Positions 9,339 through 10,869 of a stretch of DNA of 10,869 nt are shown piece by piece. This DNA comes from Candidatus Pacearchaeota archaeon. Its GTDB lineage: Archaea; Nanobdellota; Nanobdellia; Pacearchaeales; GW2011-AR1. The translations under genes were made by a program, and so were the position numbers. The number at the start of each line of letters is the position of its first letter. Within the stretch, counting starts at the first letter, position 1. The notes beneath the pieces were generated by a model that saw nothing but the letters and a program-made list of their open reading frames with translations, searched no databases and was not told where the DNA came from. The stretch covers positions 15,234 through 26,102 of the forward strand of contig NYZR01000008.1 of assembly GCA_002687255.1 (NCBI GenBank), written 5' to 3'.

Positions 9339-10869
9339 ATGGCAACTATTCGACAACCCATCGTAACTGTAGCGGGTCATGTGGATCATGGGAAGACGAG
9401 CATTTTGGATCGGTTTAGAGGGAGCTCGGTTCAGGAAGGGGAGGCCGGAGGGATTACGCAGAAGATTTCGTTTACGAAGTATCCTCTTGAGAAATTGAAG
9501 AAGGTGATTGGCGAGGGGAAGATGAAAGGTTTGGATTTAGCGATTCCTGGCTTCTTGTTTATTGATACTCCTGGGCACGCAGCGTTTACGAACCTGCGGA
9601 AGCGTGGCGGTTCGTTGGCGGATTTGGCGATTGTTGTTGTGAGTGTGAATGAGGGGATTATGCCGCAGACGGCTGAGGTGTTGCAGATTTTGAAGGCGTC
9701 GAAGACGCCTTTTGTTGTGGCGTTGAATAAGATCGATCAGATTGCAGGATGGACGAAGAAGGAGTCGTTAGTGGAGTCATTGAAGGGACAGGCGACGCAT
9801 GCAGCGCAGCAGTTTCAAGAGAAGGCTTTGGTTTTCCAGGGGGCACTGCAGAGTCATGGGTTTGAGTCGGCGTTGTTTCACGAGGTGAAAGATTTTACCA
9901 AGGAAGTGGCGATTGTTCCTTGTTCTGCGGAGACTGGGGAAGGAATTCCTGAGTTGTTGCTGACGCTTGCGGGGTTGAGCGAGAAGTTTTTGAAATCTGG
10001 TCTGGAATTGGGCGATGTTGCTAAAGGCGTTGTTCTCGAAGTGAGGAAGGAGAAGGGGCTGTCCTCTGTAGAGGCGATTGTGTATGATGGCGTTTTGAAA
10101 GAAGGAGATGAAATTATGATTGCCTCCTTTGATAATCCTGTGAATGCGAAAGTTAGAGCGATTGAGGAGGTGCAGGAGCTTGGGTTTACTTTTAAACGGG
10201 CTAAATCTGTTTCAGCCGCTACAGGTGTTCGGTTGCAGTTGAATACGACAGATGGTGTGGTTTCAGGTATGCCGTTTGAAGTTGGGAAGGGGAAGGCGCT
10301 TGAGGAACGGTTGCGGAAAGAAGTGGGTTCTGCAGTAAAAACAGATAAGCAAGGGATTATTGCGAAGGCGGATTCTCTTGGGTCGTTGGAGGCTTTGTTG
10401 ACGTTGTTGAAGCAAGAAGGTATTTCTGTTGTTCGGGCGGGGATCGGGCCTATTGGGAAGTCGGATGTGGTTTCGGCTAAGGCGAATTTGGATATCAATG
10501 CATTGGATGCGGTGATGGTCGGGTTTAATGTGGGGGCGGAGGAGGGTCTTGTTTTGGGCAATCCTGCGAACAGGAGTTCGCAGGCCAGTAAATCTCCAGA
10601 CAGCTTGAAGGAGATTTCCGGGATAAAAGTTATTGCGAAGGAGGTGGTGTATCAGTTGATTGAGGAGTTGAAAAGGTGGAGGACGGAGCGGGCTGCGGAG
10701 ATCGAGCGGGAGAAGTTGATGGGCCTTGCAACCGTGGGGAAGCTCGAGGTGTTGGGACAGTATGTTTTCAGGAATTCTAATCCTGCGATTTTTGGGGTTC
10801 GAGTTGTTGGGGGTCGAGTGAAGAAGGGTGTTCGGCTTGTGGATGAGACTGGAGAGGAAGTGGCGAGGG
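9339..10869 (+). CDS. infB: Translation initiation factor aIF5B, 3' end beyond the window
   Basis: This GTPase promotes ribosomal subunit joining and initiator tRNA positioning in archaea. The visible 510 codons begin MATIRQPIVTVAGHVDHGKT. GTPase motifs are G1 GHVDHGKT (13-20), switch I AGGIT (36-40), G3 DTPGH (76-80), G4 NKID (130-133) and G5 SAE (196-198). The beta-barrel domain II, the alpha/beta domain (ADSLGSLEALLTLL and IGPIGKSDV) and the start of the last beta-barrel (VFRNSNPAIFGVRVVGG) follow in the aIF5B order. The missing C-terminus would be roughly 80-100 residues by comparison with the family. No intein interrupts the GTPase motifs. The gene is alone, divergent from the kinase, with its own TATA box. 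Confidence 0.95.
   Translation, partial: MATIRQPIVTVAGHVDHGKTSILDRFRGSSVQEGEAGGITQKISFTKYPLEKLKKVIGEGKMKGLDLAIPGFLFIDTPGHAAFTNLRKRGGSLADLAIVVVSVNEGIMPQTAEVLQILKASKTPFVVALNKIDQIAGWTKKESLVESLKGQATHAAQQFQEKALVFQGALQSHGFESALFHEVKDFTKEVAIVPCSAETGEGIPELLLTLAGLSEKFLKSGLELGDVAKGVVLEVRKEKGLSSVEAIVYDGVLKEGDEIMIASFDNPVNAKVRAIEEVQELGFTFKRAKSVSAATGVRLQLNTTDGVVSGMPFEVGKGKALEERLRKEVGSAVKTDKQGIIAKADSLGSLEALLTLLKQEGISVVRAGIGPIGKSDVVSAKANLDINALDAVMVGFNVGAEEGLVLGNPANRSSQASKSPDSLKEISGIKVIAKEVVYQLIEELKRWRTERAAEIEREKLMGLATVGKLEVLGQYVFRNSNPAIFGVRVVGGRVKKGVRLVDETGEEVAR

Noticed and set aside
9878..10561. 227-residue open frame on the minus strand
   Set aside because: It is antisense to aIF5B, whose motifs are unmistakable. 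The Ser/Thr/Pro-rich translation is a shadow.

Overview
The window looks like a chromosomal segment of an archaeon, most likely a small-genome DPANN lineage (Woesearchaeota/Pacearchaeota-like). The lineage is inferred. The evidence is an aIF5B-type initiation factor with the archaeal N-terminus, a tRNA-Ser whose anticodon loop carries a BHB-type intron, no encoded CCA at tRNA ends, TATA boxes a fixed ~25 nt upstream of start codons, and many short orphan proteins beside a few core genes.

Layout. Bases 1-20 are the 3' end of a tRNA. A small membrane-anchored cysteine-bearing protein follows (57-284). Bases 285-933 are RNA-rich: a hairpin-rich leader or ncRNA (316-413), a tRNA-Ser(CGA) interrupted by a 126-nt structured intron (420-627), and a 20-nt exact copy of that tRNA's 3' end 99 nt downstream (711-730). 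Next comes an AT-rich stretch ending in a 14-bp palindrome on the promoter of an orphan gene (934-1398). From 1420 to 4563 lie a 24-codon candidate, a membrane-anchored cyclophilin (1569-2120), and a run of orphan proteins, one probably frameshifted (3114-3384) and one with a single transmembrane helix (4078-4563). The minus strand then carries cysS (4584-5975). Beyond it are a possible papain/NlpC-like cysteine hydrolase (6050-6436, +), a membrane-anchored Kazal-like protein (6433-6726, -), and a divergent orphan pair around one TATA element (6751-7233 -, 7282-7464 +). The last part holds a small orphan (7539-7787), a PC4-like ssDNA-binding protein with a Ser/Gly-rich tail (7870-8370), a Hanks-type Ser/Thr kinase (8374-9231, -), and the first 510 codons of infB/aIF5B (9339 to the window end).

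Expression. Nearly every start codon lies 24-28 nt from the centre of its own TATA-like element, so the genes appear to be individually transcribed with leaderless or nearly leaderless mRNAs rather than in operons. This spacing also fixes several start sites internal to longer open frames. Two divergent pairs share one near-symmetric AT box. The + strand is G+T-rich even where the gene is on the minus strand, suggesting a replication-linked strand bias. The core genes (cysS, aIF5B, tRNA-Ser, tRNA fragment) serve translation. Cyclophilin serves folding at the membrane, and the kinase and PC4-like protein are likely regulators. No complete previously undescribed multi-gene system is evident. The most unusual items are the tRNA-Ser locus, the dual-use TATA boxes and the PC4-plus-tail protein.
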